Shown here: positions 46,903-55,741 of the stretch, piece after piece
Position numbering within the stretch: position 1 is the stretch's first letter
How the letters are laid out: each line of letters opens with the position of its first letter
DNA from: Streptomyces luomodiensis
Lineage (GTDB): Bacteria > Actinomycetota > Actinomycetes > Streptomycetales > Streptomycetaceae
Reading direction: 5' to 3'
Length of the DNA stretch: 64,000 bases
Assembly (NCBI RefSeq): GCF_031679605.1
Contig: NZ_CP117522.1
Coordinates: forward strand, 1,302,001-1,366,000
Program-made: the position numbers and the translations under genes
Notes under the pieces: model-generated
Told to the model about the DNA's origin: nothing
The model's input: only the letters and a program-made list of their open reading frames with translations
Databases searched by the model: none

Positions 46903-47604
46903 ATGCCCGTACGCCGCCGCACACCGCCGCGTGACGCCGTCCATCACCCGCTCTTCGCCCGCTGTTACGCCCGGCTCTGCCCGCTGGCCGACGAGCGGGC
47001 CGGGCTGGGCGAGCTGCGCGCCGAGCTGCTGGCCGGGCTGTCCGGCCGGGTCATCGAGATCGGCGCGGGCAGCGGGCTGAACTTCCCCCACTACCCCGAG
47101 ACCGTCTCCGAGGTGGTCGCCATCGAGCCGGAGCGCCATCTGCGGCGGCTGGCCACCCGGGCGGGGCTGCGGGCCGGGGTGCCGGTGGACGTGGTGCCGG
47201 GCGTCGCCGAGGCGCTGCCGGTCAAGAGCGAGGCGTTCGACGCGGCGGTGGCCTGTTTGGTGCTGTGCTCGGTACGCGATGTGCGGCGCGCCCTCGCCGA
47301 GCTGTTGCGCGTGCTGCGCCCCGGCGGTGAGCTGCGCTTCCTGGAGCACGGCCGCGCCGACGGGCGCGTCCTGGCGACGGCCCAGCGGGCGCTGGACCGC
47401 ACGGTGTGGCCGCTGGTGTTCGGTGGCTGCCACACCGCGCGCGAGGTGCGGTCCGAGATCGTGGCCGCGGGCTTCGAGCCGGTCGGCCACCGCGGACTGC
47501 GCGTTCCCGACCGGGGCCCCACGCTGCCGACGTCGCCCTGTGTGCTCGGCACCGCGCGCCGTCCGTCACCGGATTCCCCCCGGCCGTTCCCGTCCGCCGG
47601 CTGA
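46903..47604 (+). CDS. Class I SAM-dependent methyltransferase
   Basis: 233-aa methyltransferase of the type-11 group close to METTL7/phospholipid N-methyltransferase-like proteins. The SAM motif is VIEIGAGSGLNFPHYP, followed by VVAIEPERHLRRLA, ALPVKSEAFDAAVACLVLCSVRD and LRPGGELRFLEHG. The C-terminal part has GGCHTAREVRSEIVAAGFEPVG. There is no signal sequence. AAGGGGG lies seven bases before the ATG. The C-terminal 25 residues are a Pro/Ser-rich tail. Substrate not deducible from neighbours. Confidence 0.9.
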   Translation: MPVRRRTPPRDAVHHPLFARCYARLCPLADERAGLGELRAELLAGLSGRVIEIGAGSGLNFPHYPETVSEVVAIEPERHLRRLATRAGLRAGVPVDVVPGVAEALPVKSEAFDAAVACLVLCSVRDVRRALAELLRVLRPGGELRFLEHGRADGRVLATAQRALDRTVWPLVFGGCHTAREVRSEIVAAGFEPVGHRGLRVPDRGPTLPTSPCVLGTARRPSPDSPRPFPSAG

Positions 47605-47705
47605 CTCCGGCGGACGGAGATGCGCGCACTGGCGGCCGGCAAGGCGCGCACCGGCGGCCGGATCCCTACCATCGAGGGCACGACGTTCCGATACGGGGAG
47701 GCATC

Positions 47706-48515
47706 GTGTCCACACCGGCGGCAACGAAGACGGACGGGTACGCGGAGGGCGGCGCCCGTGCGGCGGCCCGCGCCCAGTCCCTGACCAAGGCGTACGGCAG
47801 CGGCGAGACGGCCGTCCTCGCGCTGGACGCGGTGGACGTGGAGATCGAACGGGGCAGGTTCACCGCGGTGATGGGCCCGTCCGGATCCGGCAAGTCCACC
47901 CTGATGCACTGTCTGGCGGGTCTCGACACGGTCTCGTCGGGCCGGGCCTGGCTGGGCGACACCGAGATCACCGGCCTGCGCGACAAGGAGCTGACCCGGC
48001 TGCGCCGCGACCGGATCGGCTTCATGTTCCAGTCGTTCAATCTGCTGCCCACGCTCAACGCGGCCGAGAACATCACCCTGCCCATGGACATCGCGGGCCA
48101 CAAGCCCGATCCCGAGTGGCTGGACCGGGTCATCGACACCCTCGGGCTGCGGGACCGGCTGCGGCACCGCCCCGCCCAGCTGTCCGGCGGACAGCAGCAG
48201 CGGGTGGCGTGCGCGCGGGCGCTCGCCTCCCGCCCGGAGCTGATCTTCGCGGACGAGCCGACCGGCAACCTGGACTCACGGGCGGGCCTGGAGGTGCTGC
48301 GCTTCCTGCGGGAGGCCGTCGACGAACTGGGCCAGACGGTCGTCATGGTCACCCACGACCCGAGCGCCGCCGCCCACTCCGACCTGGTGCTCTTCCTCGC
48401 CGACGGCCGGATCGTGGACCGGATGGAGCGGCCCACGGCCGAGTCGGTGCTGGAGCGGATGCGCCTGTTCACCAGAACCGGCACCGCGCCCTCCGGAACC
48501 GGAGCGGCCGAATGA
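47706..48515 (+). CDS. ABC transporter ATP-binding protein without adjacent permease
   Basis: 269-aa ABC ATPase of the MacB/LolD/FtsE class. Walker A GPSGSGKSTLM, Q-loop FMFQSFNLLPTLNAAENI, signature LSGGQQQRVACARAL, Walker B LIFADEPTGNLDS, switch VTHDPSAAAHSD. GGGGAGG directly precedes the GTG at 47706. In Streptomyces such ATPases are normally followed by an FtsX/MacB-like permease gene, but here the next gene, 66 bp on, is an unrelated oxidoreductase. The permease was lost or is elsewhere. Confidence 0.93.
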   Translation: MSTPAATKTDGYAEGGARAAARAQSLTKAYGSGETAVLALDAVDVEIERGRFTAVMGPSGSGKSTLMHCLAGLDTVSSGRAWLGDTEITGLRDKELTRLRRDRIGFMFQSFNLLPTLNAAENITLPMDIAGHKPDPEWLDRVIDTLGLRDRLRHRPAQLSGGQQQRVACARALASRPELIFADEPTGNLDSRAGLEVLRFLREAVDELGQTVVMVTHDPSAAAHSDLVLFLADGRIVDRMERPTAESVLERMRLFTRTGTAPSGTGAAE

Positions 48516-48581
48516 GGACGATGGGCCCCGAACGGAGCCGATCTCGGATACGTTCGCGATATCCGCGATCAAGGAGGGCTC

Positions 48582-49535
48582 ATGGCAAGGCCGTTCCGTT
48601 TCGGAGTCAATCTGCTCACCCTTGAATCGGCCGAGGCATGGCGGGAGAAGTGCCGCCGCGCCGAGCGGCTCGGCTACGACGTGCTGCTGGTCCCCGACCA
48701 CCTCGGCAACCCCGCCCCGTTCCCGGCCCTGGCCACCGCCGCCGAGGTGACCGAGCGCCCGCGGCTGGGCACCTTCGTGCTCAACGCCGGCCTCTGGAAC
48801 CCCGCACTGCTCGCCCGGGAGGTGGCCACCTGCGACGCGCTCACCGGCGGACGGCTGGAGCTCGGCCTGGGCGCCGGCTACGTCAAGGCCGAGCACGACA
48901 GCGCCGGGCTGCCCTTCGGCTCACCACGGGAGCGGGTGGACCATCTGGCGCACACCGTGGCCGAGTTGGAGCGTCTGCTGACCGATACCGAGCACAGACC
49001 GCGTCCCGCCCAGTCCCCGCGCCCGCCGCTGCTGCTCGGCGGCAACGGTGACCGGCTGCTGCGGCTGGCCGCGCGCCATGCGCAGATCGCGGCCTTCACC
49101 GGAGCGGTGCAGGCCCCCGGCAAACCCGAAGGCGCCCTCCAGCTGATCAGCCCCGAGGCGCTGGAGGAGCGGGTGGGCGCCTTCCACCGCTTCGCCGCCG
49201 AAGCGGGGCGCCCCACCGCCGAGGCCCAGGCGGCGGGCGAGGAGACCGCCGGGGCCCAGGGCGCGGGCGAGGAGACCGCCGAGCTGAACTACCTCATCCA
49301 GATGGTCGGGCCCACCGGTGACCGGCGCGCCAAGGTGCGTGAGCTGGCCGCCTACGCACCGGACCTCACCGAGGACCAGCTGCTGGAGCACCCCGCGCTG
49401 CTGCTCGGCGACGCCAAGGAGATGGCGGAGCAGCTGCGGGCCCACCGCGAGCGGTTCGGCTTCTCGTACTTCACCGTGCTGGAGCACAACATGGACGCGC
49501 TCGCCCCGGTGATCGAGCAGCTGCACGGCTGCTGA
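48582..49535 (+). CDS. F420-dependent LLM-class oxidoreductase
   Basis: 317-aa luciferase-like TIM-barrel protein. FRFGVNLLTLESAEAWREKC, VLLVPDHLGNPAPFPAL, RLGTFVLNAGLWNPALLARE, LTGGRLELGLGAGYVKAE and PPLLLGGNGDRLLRLAARHA are typical of actinobacterial members that use F420H2. A short internal repeat (AAGEETAGAQGAGEETAE near 225-242) looks like a recent in-frame duplication. AAGGAGGG precedes the ATG. Substrate unknown. Confidence 0.9.
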   Translation: MARPFRFGVNLLTLESAEAWREKCRRAERLGYDVLLVPDHLGNPAPFPALATAAEVTERPRLGTFVLNAGLWNPALLAREVATCDALTGGRLELGLGAGYVKAEHDSAGLPFGSPRERVDHLAHTVAELERLLTDTEHRPRPAQSPRPPLLLGGNGDRLLRLAARHAQIAAFTGAVQAPGKPEGALQLISPEALEERVGAFHRFAAEAGRPTAEAQAAGEETAGAQGAGEETAELNYLIQMVGPTGDRRAKVRELAAYAPDLTEDQLLEHPALLLGDAKEMAEQLRAHRERFGFSYFTVLEHNMDALAPVIEQLHGC

Positions 49536-49587
49536 CCGGGCCGTATTCGCGTCGACGCCGCGGTCCGCCCGATGATGGGATGCGACC

Positions 49588-50013
49588 ATGAACGATCTTC
49601 GGATACGGACCGCGGCCCCCGCCGACCTCGACACCGTGCTCGCCTTCTGGAAGGAGGCGGCGGAAGGCACCAGCATCAGCGACGACCGGGACGGGGTGGC
49701 CCGGCTGCTCGACCGCGACCCGGAGTCGCTGCTGCTGGCCGAACGGGGCGGTGAACTCGCCGGGACCGTGATCGCCGGCTTCGACGGCTGGCGCTGCCAT
49801 CTGTACCGGCTGGCCGTCCACCCCGGGCACCGCCGCCGGGGCGTGGCGACGGCCCTCCTGGCGGCGGCCGAGGAGCGGTTCGCCGCCCTGGGCGGACGGC
49901 GCGGGGACGCGATGGTGCTCGACGAGAACGAGCTCGCCCACCACGCGTGGAGCGCGGCCGGCTACGCACCCCAGCCGCAGTGGAGCCGCTGGGTCAAGCC
50001 GCTGCGCGCCTGA
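49588..50013 (+). CDS. GNAT-family acetyltransferase
   Basis: 141-aa N-acetyltransferase. N-terminal IRTAAPADLDTVLAFWKEA, the long strand LAGTVIAGFDGWRCHLYRLAVHP and the acetyl-CoA loop HRRRGVATALL, then DENELAHHAWSAAGY (C-terminal helix with conserved Asn). Single domain, cytosolic. It follows the oxidoreductase by 52 bp and is followed by a hairpin. Substrate unknown. Confidence 0.92.
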   Translation: MNDLRIRTAAPADLDTVLAFWKEAAEGTSISDDRDGVARLLDRDPESLLLAERGGELAGTVIAGFDGWRCHLYRLAVHPGHRRRGVATALLAAAEERFAALGGRRGDAMVLDENELAHHAWSAAGYAPQPQWSRWVKPLRA

Positions 50014-50023
50014 CGGTGGCCCC

Positions 50024-50045
50024 GGCCCCGGCGGCCGCCGGGGCC
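50024..50045 (+). terminator. Hairpin after the GNAT gene
   Basis: 9-bp stem (GGCCCCGGC with GCCGGGGCC) and 4-nt loop, ten bases after the GNAT stop. Confidence 0.5.
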
Positions 50046-50260
50046 GCCCGGCACGGACGTGTGGGGCGGCCCAGCACGGACGGATCCACTGAGCGCGGAC
50101 GTATCCACTTAGCATGGACGTAAGCCACGCCCCGAGCTTCCGAGCCTCCGAGCCGTGAAAGGTGTGAACGTCCGCCGATGGGCGAGCCTGCCGAGCCTCC
50201 CCGTGGTCGACATCGCGCGATCCTCCGGTCCCTGCCGGATCATGGGACGGAGGTGAACCG

Positions 50261-51643
50261 ATGACCGAAGTCCTCCTCCTGGCCGTGGCGCTCCTCCTCG
50301 CGGTCGCCTGTGGCGCCTTCGTCGCGGCGGAGTTCTCCCTGACCACGGTCGAGCGCGGCGAGCTGGAACGGGCGGCGAGAGCCGGGGAGCGCGGTGCGGC
50401 CGGGGCCTGGAAGGCCGTACGGAGCCTCACCTACCAGCTGTCCGGCGCACAGCTCGGCATCACCGTGACCAATCTGGTCGTCGGCATGCTGGCCGAGCCC
50501 TCCGTCGCGGCCCTGCTGGCCGGGCCGCTCGCCGCGATCGGCGTGCCCGAGTCGGCCGTCCGGTCGGTGGCGCTGGTGCTCGGCACGTTCCTGTCGACCG
50601 TGGTGCTGATGGTCGTCGGTGAGCTGGTGCCGAAGAACTGGGCGATCTCCCGGCCGCTGCCGGTCGCGAAGGCCGTCGCCACCCCGCAGCGCGCCTTCAG
50701 CTCCCTCTTCCGGCCGCTGATCACCCATCTCAACAACACCGCCAACCGCACCGTGCGCCGGATGGGTCTGGAGCCCGCCGAGGAACTGGCCTCCGCGCGC
50801 GGTCCGCAGGAGCTGATCGCCCTCGCCCGCCACTCCGCCAAGGAGGGCGCGCTGGAGAAGGACACCGCCGAGCTGTTCGTCCGCACCCTCAACCTCGCCG
50901 GGCTCACCGCGCAGAACGTGATGACCCCGAGGGTGCGGGTGATGGCGCTGGACGTACGGGCCACCGCCGAGGACGTGGCCAACGCGACCCGCGCCACCGG
51001 GCTGTCCCGCTTCCCCGTCTACCAGGGCAGCCTGGACACCGTCACCGGCCTCGTCCACATCAAGGACGTCCTGTCGATCCCCGCCGAGGTACGGCCCCGC
51101 CACCCGGTGTCCGAGCTGGCCCGCGAACCGCTGTTCGTTCCGGAGACGCTCACCGTGGACCGGCTGCTGGACCGGCTCTCGGCCCAGCGCAGCATGGCCG
51201 TGGTCATCGACGAGTACGGCGGTACGGCCGGCGTCGTCACCCTGGAGGACATCGTCGAGGAGGTGGTCGGCGAGGTCCGCGACGAGCACGATCCGCATGA
51301 GGCCCCCCGCCTGGTCCCGATGGGCCTGGACGCACAGGGCCACGCGCTGTACGACACGGACGGCGCGGTCCGTGTCGATCAGCTGGCGGACATCGGGCTG
51401 CGGGTGCCCCCGGGCCCGTACGAGACCCTGGCCGGGCTGATCGCGGCCGAGCTGGGCCGGATCCCGGCCGTCGGCGACACCGTCGAGCCGGCGGGCTGGC
51501 GGCTCGAGGTGCGTAAGGTGTCCAGCCACCGGGCCGCCCGGGTGCGGCTGCGGGCGCCGCTGCGCGGTGCCGCGGCCGACAGCGACCTGGGCCGCCACGA
51601 TGGCGAGGGGGGCCACCGTGACGAGGGGGCGGCGGGCCGATGA
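50261..51643 (+). CDS. Hemolysin-family (CNNM/CorC) membrane protein with CBS pair
   Basis: 460-aa membrane protein. The DUF21/CNNM transmembrane domain spans about 1-190 (LLLAVALLLAVACGAFVAAE, with VLMVVGELVPKNW carrying the conserved Glu/Pro). A CBS pair lies at about 210-345 (VMTPRVRVMALDV, SRFPVYQGSLDTVTGLVHIK, MAVVIDEYGGTAGVVTLEDI) and a CorC/HlyC C-terminal domain at about 360-435. Family members act in magnesium or cobalt homeostasis. GGAGGTG precedes the ATG. It is coupled by ATGA to a paralogue. Confidence 0.94.
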   Translation: MTEVLLLAVALLLAVACGAFVAAEFSLTTVERGELERAARAGERGAAGAWKAVRSLTYQLSGAQLGITVTNLVVGMLAEPSVAALLAGPLAAIGVPESAVRSVALVLGTFLSTVVLMVVGELVPKNWAISRPLPVAKAVATPQRAFSSLFRPLITHLNNTANRTVRRMGLEPAEELASARGPQELIALARHSAKEGALEKDTAELFVRTLNLAGLTAQNVMTPRVRVMALDVRATAEDVANATRATGLSRFPVYQGSLDTVTGLVHIKDVLSIPAEVRPRHPVSELAREPLFVPETLTVDRLLDRLSAQRSMAVVIDEYGGTAGVVTLEDIVEEVVGEVRDEHDPHEAPRLVPMGLDAQGHALYDTDGAVRVDQLADIGLRVPPGPYETLAGLIAAELGRIPAVGDTVEPAGWRLEVRKVSSHRAARVRLRAPLRGAAADSDLGRHDGEGGHRDEGAAGR

Positions 51644-52644
51644 TCGCGCTGCAACTGCTGATCGCCCTGCTGACGCTGGTCCTCAACGCCTTCTTCGTGG
51701 GTGCCGAGTTCGCCCTGATCTCGGTGCGCCGCAGCCAGATCGAGCCGCGCGCCCAGCAGGGCGACCGGCGGGCGCGGGCCGTGCTGTGGGGCCTGGAGCA
51801 TGTGTCCGCGTTGCTGGCCGCGGCCCAGCTCGGCATCACGCTGTGCACGCTGGTGCTGGGCGCGGTCGCGGAACCGGCCATCGCCCATCTGCTGGAGCCG
51901 GTCTTCCACCTGGTGGGTCTGCCGCTGGAACTGGTGCACCCGGTCTCGTTCGTCATCGCGCTGTCCCTGGCGACCTATCTGCACATGCTGTTCGGCGAGA
52001 TGGTGCCGAAGAACGTGGCGCTGGCCGAACCGGTACGCACCGCGCTGCTGCTCGGCCCGCCCCTGGTCACCCTCGCCCGTGCGCTGCGCCCGGTGATCCT
52101 CGCGGTGAACGCCCTCGCGAACGCGCTGCTGAAGCTGTTGCGCGTGGAGCCCCGGGGCGAGGTCGCGGCGACCTTCTCGGACGACCAGCTGGCCCGGATG
52201 GTGTCGGACTCCAGCGAGGCCGGGCTGCTGGACGACCGCGCCACCGAGCGGCTGCGGGACGCGCTGGAGCTGGGCCGGCGACGGGTGCGGGACGTGGTGC
52301 TGCCCATGGACCGGGTGGTCACGGCGCGGCTCGGGGTGACCCCCGAGGAACTGGAACTGCTGGCGGCCAGGACGGGCTTCTCCCGGTTCCCGGTGGTCGA
52401 CGACTCCGGGCGGATCCCCGGCTATCTGCATGTGAAGGACGCGCTGGACGCCCGGCCACGGGATGTGCCGTTCCGCCCCGACCAGCTGCGGCCGATCCCC
52501 CGGGTGCGGTCCCATACGCCGCTGGACGATGTCCTCACCGCGATGCGCGACAGCCGCACCCACCTCGCGGCGGTGATCGCCGCGGACGGCCGGCTGGAGG
52601 GGCTGGTCACCATGGAGGACGTGCTGCGTGAGCTGGTCGCCTGA
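51640..52644 (+). CDS. Hemolysin-family (CNNM) membrane protein, no CorC domain
   Basis: 334-aa paralogue of the upstream protein: DUF21 transmembrane domain (LLIALLTLVLNAFFVGAEFA, LHMLFGEMVPKNVAL) followed by a CBS pair (RDVVLPMDRVVTARLGV, SRFPVVDDSGRIPGYLHVKD, HLAAVIAADGRLEGLVTMED). It ends right after the second CBS motif, so the CorC/HlyC domain is missing. The tandem, coupled arrangement (4-base overlap) suggests a heteromeric transporter or regulator of divalent cations. Confidence 0.93.
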   Translation: MIALQLLIALLTLVLNAFFVGAEFALISVRRSQIEPRAQQGDRRARAVLWGLEHVSALLAAAQLGITLCTLVLGAVAEPAIAHLLEPVFHLVGLPLELVHPVSFVIALSLATYLHMLFGEMVPKNVALAEPVRTALLLGPPLVTLARALRPVILAVNALANALLKLLRVEPRGEVAATFSDDQLARMVSDSSEAGLLDDRATERLRDALELGRRRVRDVVLPMDRVVTARLGVTPEELELLAARTGFSRFPVVDDSGRIPGYLHVKDALDARPRDVPFRPDQLRPIPRVRSHTPLDDVLTAMRDSRTHLAAVIAADGRLEGLVTMEDVLRELVA

Positions 52645-52652
52645 CCACATCC

Positions 52653-52765
52653 GGCCACACCTGGACCCGCCCGGTCACACCTGACCCGCCCGGCCACACC
52701 TGGACCCGCCCGGTCACGCCTGACCCGACCGGCCACACCTGGACCTGACCGGTCACCCCTGTCCC
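52653..52765. repeat. 39-bp tandem repeat (about 3 copies)
   Basis: Units beginning GGCCACACCTGGACC start at 52653, 52692 and 52731, with a GGTCACACCTGACCC half-unit in each; similarity fades in the third. It fills the gap between the CNNM paralogue and the convergent small gene. Confidence 0.9.
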
Positions 52766-52790
52766 CGACCGGTCGCTCCTCCCCCGACGG

Positions 52791-53045
52791 TCACTCCTCG
52801 TCGCGTCTGGACTCATGGGCGATGATGCACGCCTGCCAGTGGGCCAGCGCCTCCTCCCGTCCGCCGCCGCCCTCCTCGGCCACCGCCACCAGCGCATGGG
52901 CGGCCATCGCGGCGAGCCGCACGGCGACCCGGCACACATCGCGCGTCTCGAGCGGCTCCAGGAGAGCGGCCGCGCCCTCCCCGTCGTCGGCGAGCGCGGC
53001 GGCGACGATGGCCATGGTCGTACGGTCGCATTCGAAGGCATCCAC
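52791..53045 (-). CDS. Small acidic helical protein, unknown
   Basis: 84-aa protein from a GTG at 53045. Acidic, helix-rich: CDRTTMAIVAAALADDGEGA, LLEPLETRDVCRVAVRLAAM and EALAHWQACIIAHESRRDEE. The GEGAAALLEPL start and the repeated amphipathic helices suggest a helical bundle or adaptor. No family recognised. There is no strong ribosome site; an internal ATG gives a shorter form. GC3 bias supports this frame. Confidence 0.55.
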   Translation of the reverse strand: MDAFECDRTTMAIVAAALADDGEGAAALLEPLETRDVCRVAVRLAAMAAHALVAVAEEGGGGREEALAHWQACIIAHESRRDEE

Positions 53046-53127
53046 GCCGACCAGACTGCCCCGCCGCGCGGCGCGCGGAACCCCGTACGGGCCAACCGGG
53101 GTACCGGCCGGGCGGTCGCGCGAGGAC

Positions 53128-53364
53128 TCAGCGGCGGAGACCGGGGCCGGGAGCTGGGCCGGTGCCGGGCCGGGATCCGGCCGGGTCGTACCGAAAGATC
53201 ACGTATTCGATCCGTCCGATGACCTTGGTGCGGTTCGTCCGCCGGTACAGCTCCGGCGGCCGGAAGATGTTGTCATCGTAGATGTCCGCGCCGGGCTCCA
53301 CATTCCAGCTGGCGGTCGTCCCGTTCCGCGCTCCGCCCTCGAAGTAGATGTGGGTCATCGCCAT
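53128..53364 (-). CDS. Small unknown protein (possibly DUF5988-like)
   Basis: 78-aa protein: MAMTHIYFEGGARNGTTASW, then NVEPGADIYDDNIFRPPELY, RRTNRTKVIGRIEYVIFRYD and a Pro/Gly tail. The EGG near the start and the C-terminal RIEYVIFRYDP strand resemble small DUF5988-type proteins of Streptomyces, but I am not sure. ATGs at 53376, 53373, 53364 and 53358 compete; none has a clear ribosome site. It is divergent from the GDSL hydrolase gene. Confidence 0.55.
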   Translation of the reverse strand: MAMTHIYFEGGARNGTTASWNVEPGADIYDDNIFRPPELYRRTNRTKVIGRIEYVIFRYDPAGSRPGTGPAPGPGLRR

Positions 53365-53430
53365 GCCGCTCATCATGCTCGTGCTCGGCGGTCCACGCAG
53401 CCCGCGTACCGGGATAAGATCGCCCGAGCC

Positions 53431-54201
53431 ATGCAGACGGACATCACCTACAGCAGCTTTGTCGCGGTCGGCGACTCCTTCACCGAGGGCATGTCGGACG
53501 AGCTTCCCGACGGCACCTACCGGGGCTGGGCGGATCTGCTCGCCGGGCGGCTCGCGGCCCGCGCCCCCGGATTCCGCTATGCCAATCTCGCGGTGCGCGG
53601 CAAGCTCATCGGGCAGATCGTCGAGGAGCAGACGGGCCCGGCGGCGGCCATGGGCGCCGATCTGATCACCCTGGTCGGCGGGCTGAACGACGTACTGCGG
53701 CCGAAATGCGACGTCGGCCGGGTGTGCGGACTGCTGGAGGAAGCCGTCGAGCGGCTGGCGCCCACCTGCAAACAACTGGTGCTGATGCGCAGTCCGGGGC
53801 GGCGCGGACCGGTGCTGGAGCGGTTCCAGCCACGGATGGAGCGGCTGTTCTCGGTCATCGACGAGTTGGGCGCCCGGCATGACGCGACTGTGGTGGACCT
53901 GTTCTCCTCCGAGGTCGTCGGGGACCCCCGGATGTGGGCCGAGGACCGGCTGCATCTGAACACCGAGGGGCACCGGCGGGTCGCCGAGGCCGTATGGCAG
54001 GCGCTGGGCCATGAGCCGGAGGACGACTGGAACGCGCCCCTGCCGCCCGCCGTGCCCGTCGGGTGGCTGACCCGCCGCACCGCGGACGCCCGGTTCGCCC
54101 GCCGGCACCTCGGACCGTGGATCGGCAGGCGGCTGACCGGCCGTTCCTCGGGCGACGGACGCGCCCCCAAGCGCGCCGAGTTGCTGCCGTACGAGGACTG
54201 A
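53431..54201 (+). CDS. SGNH/GDSL hydrolase
   Basis: 256-aa SGNH esterase without signal peptide. Block I is FVAVGDSFTEGMSDE (catalytic Ser), the oxyanion Gly is in NLAVRGKL, block III is LVGGLNDVLRPK (Asn), and block V is DRLHLNTEGHRRVAE (Asp and His). The C-terminal 55 residues are basic and lie outside the fold. Likely a cytosolic acyl-ester hydrolase. The ATG at 53431 lacks a clear ribosome site; GGGATAAGATCG upstream may hold the -10 box. Confidence 0.92.
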   Translation: MQTDITYSSFVAVGDSFTEGMSDELPDGTYRGWADLLAGRLAARAPGFRYANLAVRGKLIGQIVEEQTGPAAAMGADLITLVGGLNDVLRPKCDVGRVCGLLEEAVERLAPTCKQLVLMRSPGRRGPVLERFQPRMERLFSVIDELGARHDATVVDLFSSEVVGDPRMWAEDRLHLNTEGHRRVAEAVWQALGHEPEDDWNAPLPPAVPVGWLTRRTADARFARRHLGPWIGRRLTGRSSGDGRAPKRAELLPYED

Positions 54202-54285
54202 TCCACGGGCCCGCGCCCGGGACCCTTCCGTCCCCGGCCGGGCCGGGGTGCTTCGGCCACCGGTCTGGCCTGCGAGGACGGCCAG

Positions 54286-54291
54286 TAGACT
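54286..54291 (+). promoter_or_regulatory. Candidate -10 box of leaderless purB
   Basis: TAGACT ends eight bases before the GTG at 54300 and no Shine-Dalgarno sequence is present, consistent with transcription starting at the start codon. Confidence 0.5.
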
Positions 54292-54299
54292 CTGTCCAC

Positions 54300-55733
54300 G
54301 TGACTGGTAAGCCGCGCATTCCGAACGTCCTGGCCAACCGCTACGCCTCCGCGGAGCTGGCCGTCCTGTGGTCCCCCGAGTACAAAGTGACGCTGGAGCG
54401 GCGGCTGTGGCTCGCCGTGCTCCGCGCCCAGAAGGACCTCGGAATCGAGGTGCCGGACGCCGCGCTCGCCGACTACGAGCGGGTCCTGGAGACCGTCGAC
54501 CTGGCCTCGATCGCCGAGCGCGAGAAGGTCACCCGCCACGATGTGAAGGCCCGGATCGAGGAGTTCAACGCCCTCGCCGGCCATGAGCACGTGCACAAGG
54601 GCATGACCTCCCGCGATCTCACCGAGAACGTGGAGCAGCTCCAGATCCGGCTCTCCCTGGAGCTGGTCCGGGACCGTACGGTCGCGGTGCTGGCCCGGCT
54701 CGGCAAGCTGGCCGCCGAGCACGCGGAGCTGGTGATGGCCGGCCGGTCGCACAATGTGGCGGCGCAGGCCACCACGCTCGGCAAGCGGTTCGCCACCGCC
54801 GCGGACGAGCTGCTGGTGGCGTACGGGCGGCTGGAGGACCTGCTGGGCCGCTATCCGCTGCGGGGCATCAAAGGCCCGGTGGGCACCGCGCAGGACATGC
54901 TGGACCTCCTCGGCGGCGACGCGGAGAAGCTGGCCGAGCTGGAGCGGCGGATCGCCGCCCACCTCGGCTTCGCCCAGGCGTTCACCTCCGTCGGCCAGGT
55001 CTATCCGCGCTCCCTGGACTACGACGTCGTCACCACGCTGGTGCAGCTGGCCGCGGCCCCGTCCTCGCTGGCGAAGACCATCCGGCTGATGGCCGGGCAC
55101 GAGCTGGTGACCGAGGGCTTCAAGCCCGGCCAGGTCGGCTCCTCCGCGATGCCGCACAAGATGAACACCCGCTCCTGCGAGCGCGTCAACGGCCTCGCGG
55201 TGATCCTGCGCGGCTATGCCTCGATGGCCGGTGAGCTGGCGGGTGACCAGTGGAACGAGGGGGATGTCTCCTGCTCGGTGGTGCGCCGGGTCGCGCTGCC
55301 GGACGCGTTCTTCGCCTTCGACGGGCTGCTGGAGACCTTCCTGACGGTGCTCGACGAGTTCGGCGCCTTCCCCGCCGTCGTCGCCCGTGAGCTGGACCGT
55401 TACCTGCCCTTCCTGGCCACGACGAAGGTGCTGATGGGTGCCGTGCGGGCCGGGGTGGGCCGCGAGGTCGCCCATGAGGCGATCAAGGAGAACGCGGTGG
55501 CCGCTGCGCTGGCGATGCGCGAGCGCGGCGCCGAGCGCAATGAGCTGCTGGACTCCCTCGCCGCCGATGAGCGGATCCCGCTGGACCGGGCCGCGCTGGA
55601 CGCGCTGATGGACGACAAGCTGTCGTTCACGGGCGCGGCCGCGGACCAGGTCGGCGCGGTGGCCTCGCGGATCGAGGAGATCGTCAAGCGGCATCCGGAG
55701 GCCGCGGCCTACACCCCCGGCTCGATCCTCTGA
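54300..55733 (+). CDS. purB: Adenylosuccinate lyase
   Basis: 477-aa fumarase/aspartase-superfamily lyase that acts twice in purine synthesis, on SAICAR and adenylosuccinate, releasing fumarate. Motifs: KVTRHDVKARIEEFNA, HVHKGMTSRDLTENVEQ, AGRSHNVAAQATTLG (catalytic His region) and the signature loop VGSSAMPHKMNTRSCE with the catalytic Ser. Length is normal. The GTG at 54300 (VTGKPRIPNVLANRYAS) appears leaderless. mug follows eight bases after the stop and is probably cotranscribed. Confidence 0.97.
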   Translation: MTGKPRIPNVLANRYASAELAVLWSPEYKVTLERRLWLAVLRAQKDLGIEVPDAALADYERVLETVDLASIAEREKVTRHDVKARIEEFNALAGHEHVHKGMTSRDLTENVEQLQIRLSLELVRDRTVAVLARLGKLAAEHAELVMAGRSHNVAAQATTLGKRFATAADELLVAYGRLEDLLGRYPLRGIKGPVGTAQDMLDLLGGDAEKLAELERRIAAHLGFAQAFTSVGQVYPRSLDYDVVTTLVQLAAAPSSLAKTIRLMAGHELVTEGFKPGQVGSSAMPHKMNTRSCERVNGLAVILRGYASMAGELAGDQWNEGDVSCSVVRRVALPDAFFAFDGLLETFLTVLDEFGAFPAVVARELDRYLPFLATTKVLMGAVRAGVGREVAHEAIKENAVAAALAMRERGAERNELLDSLAADERIPLDRAALDALMDDKLSFTGAAADQVGAVASRIEEIVKRHPEAAAYTPGSIL

Positions 55734-55741
55734 CGCCGGCG

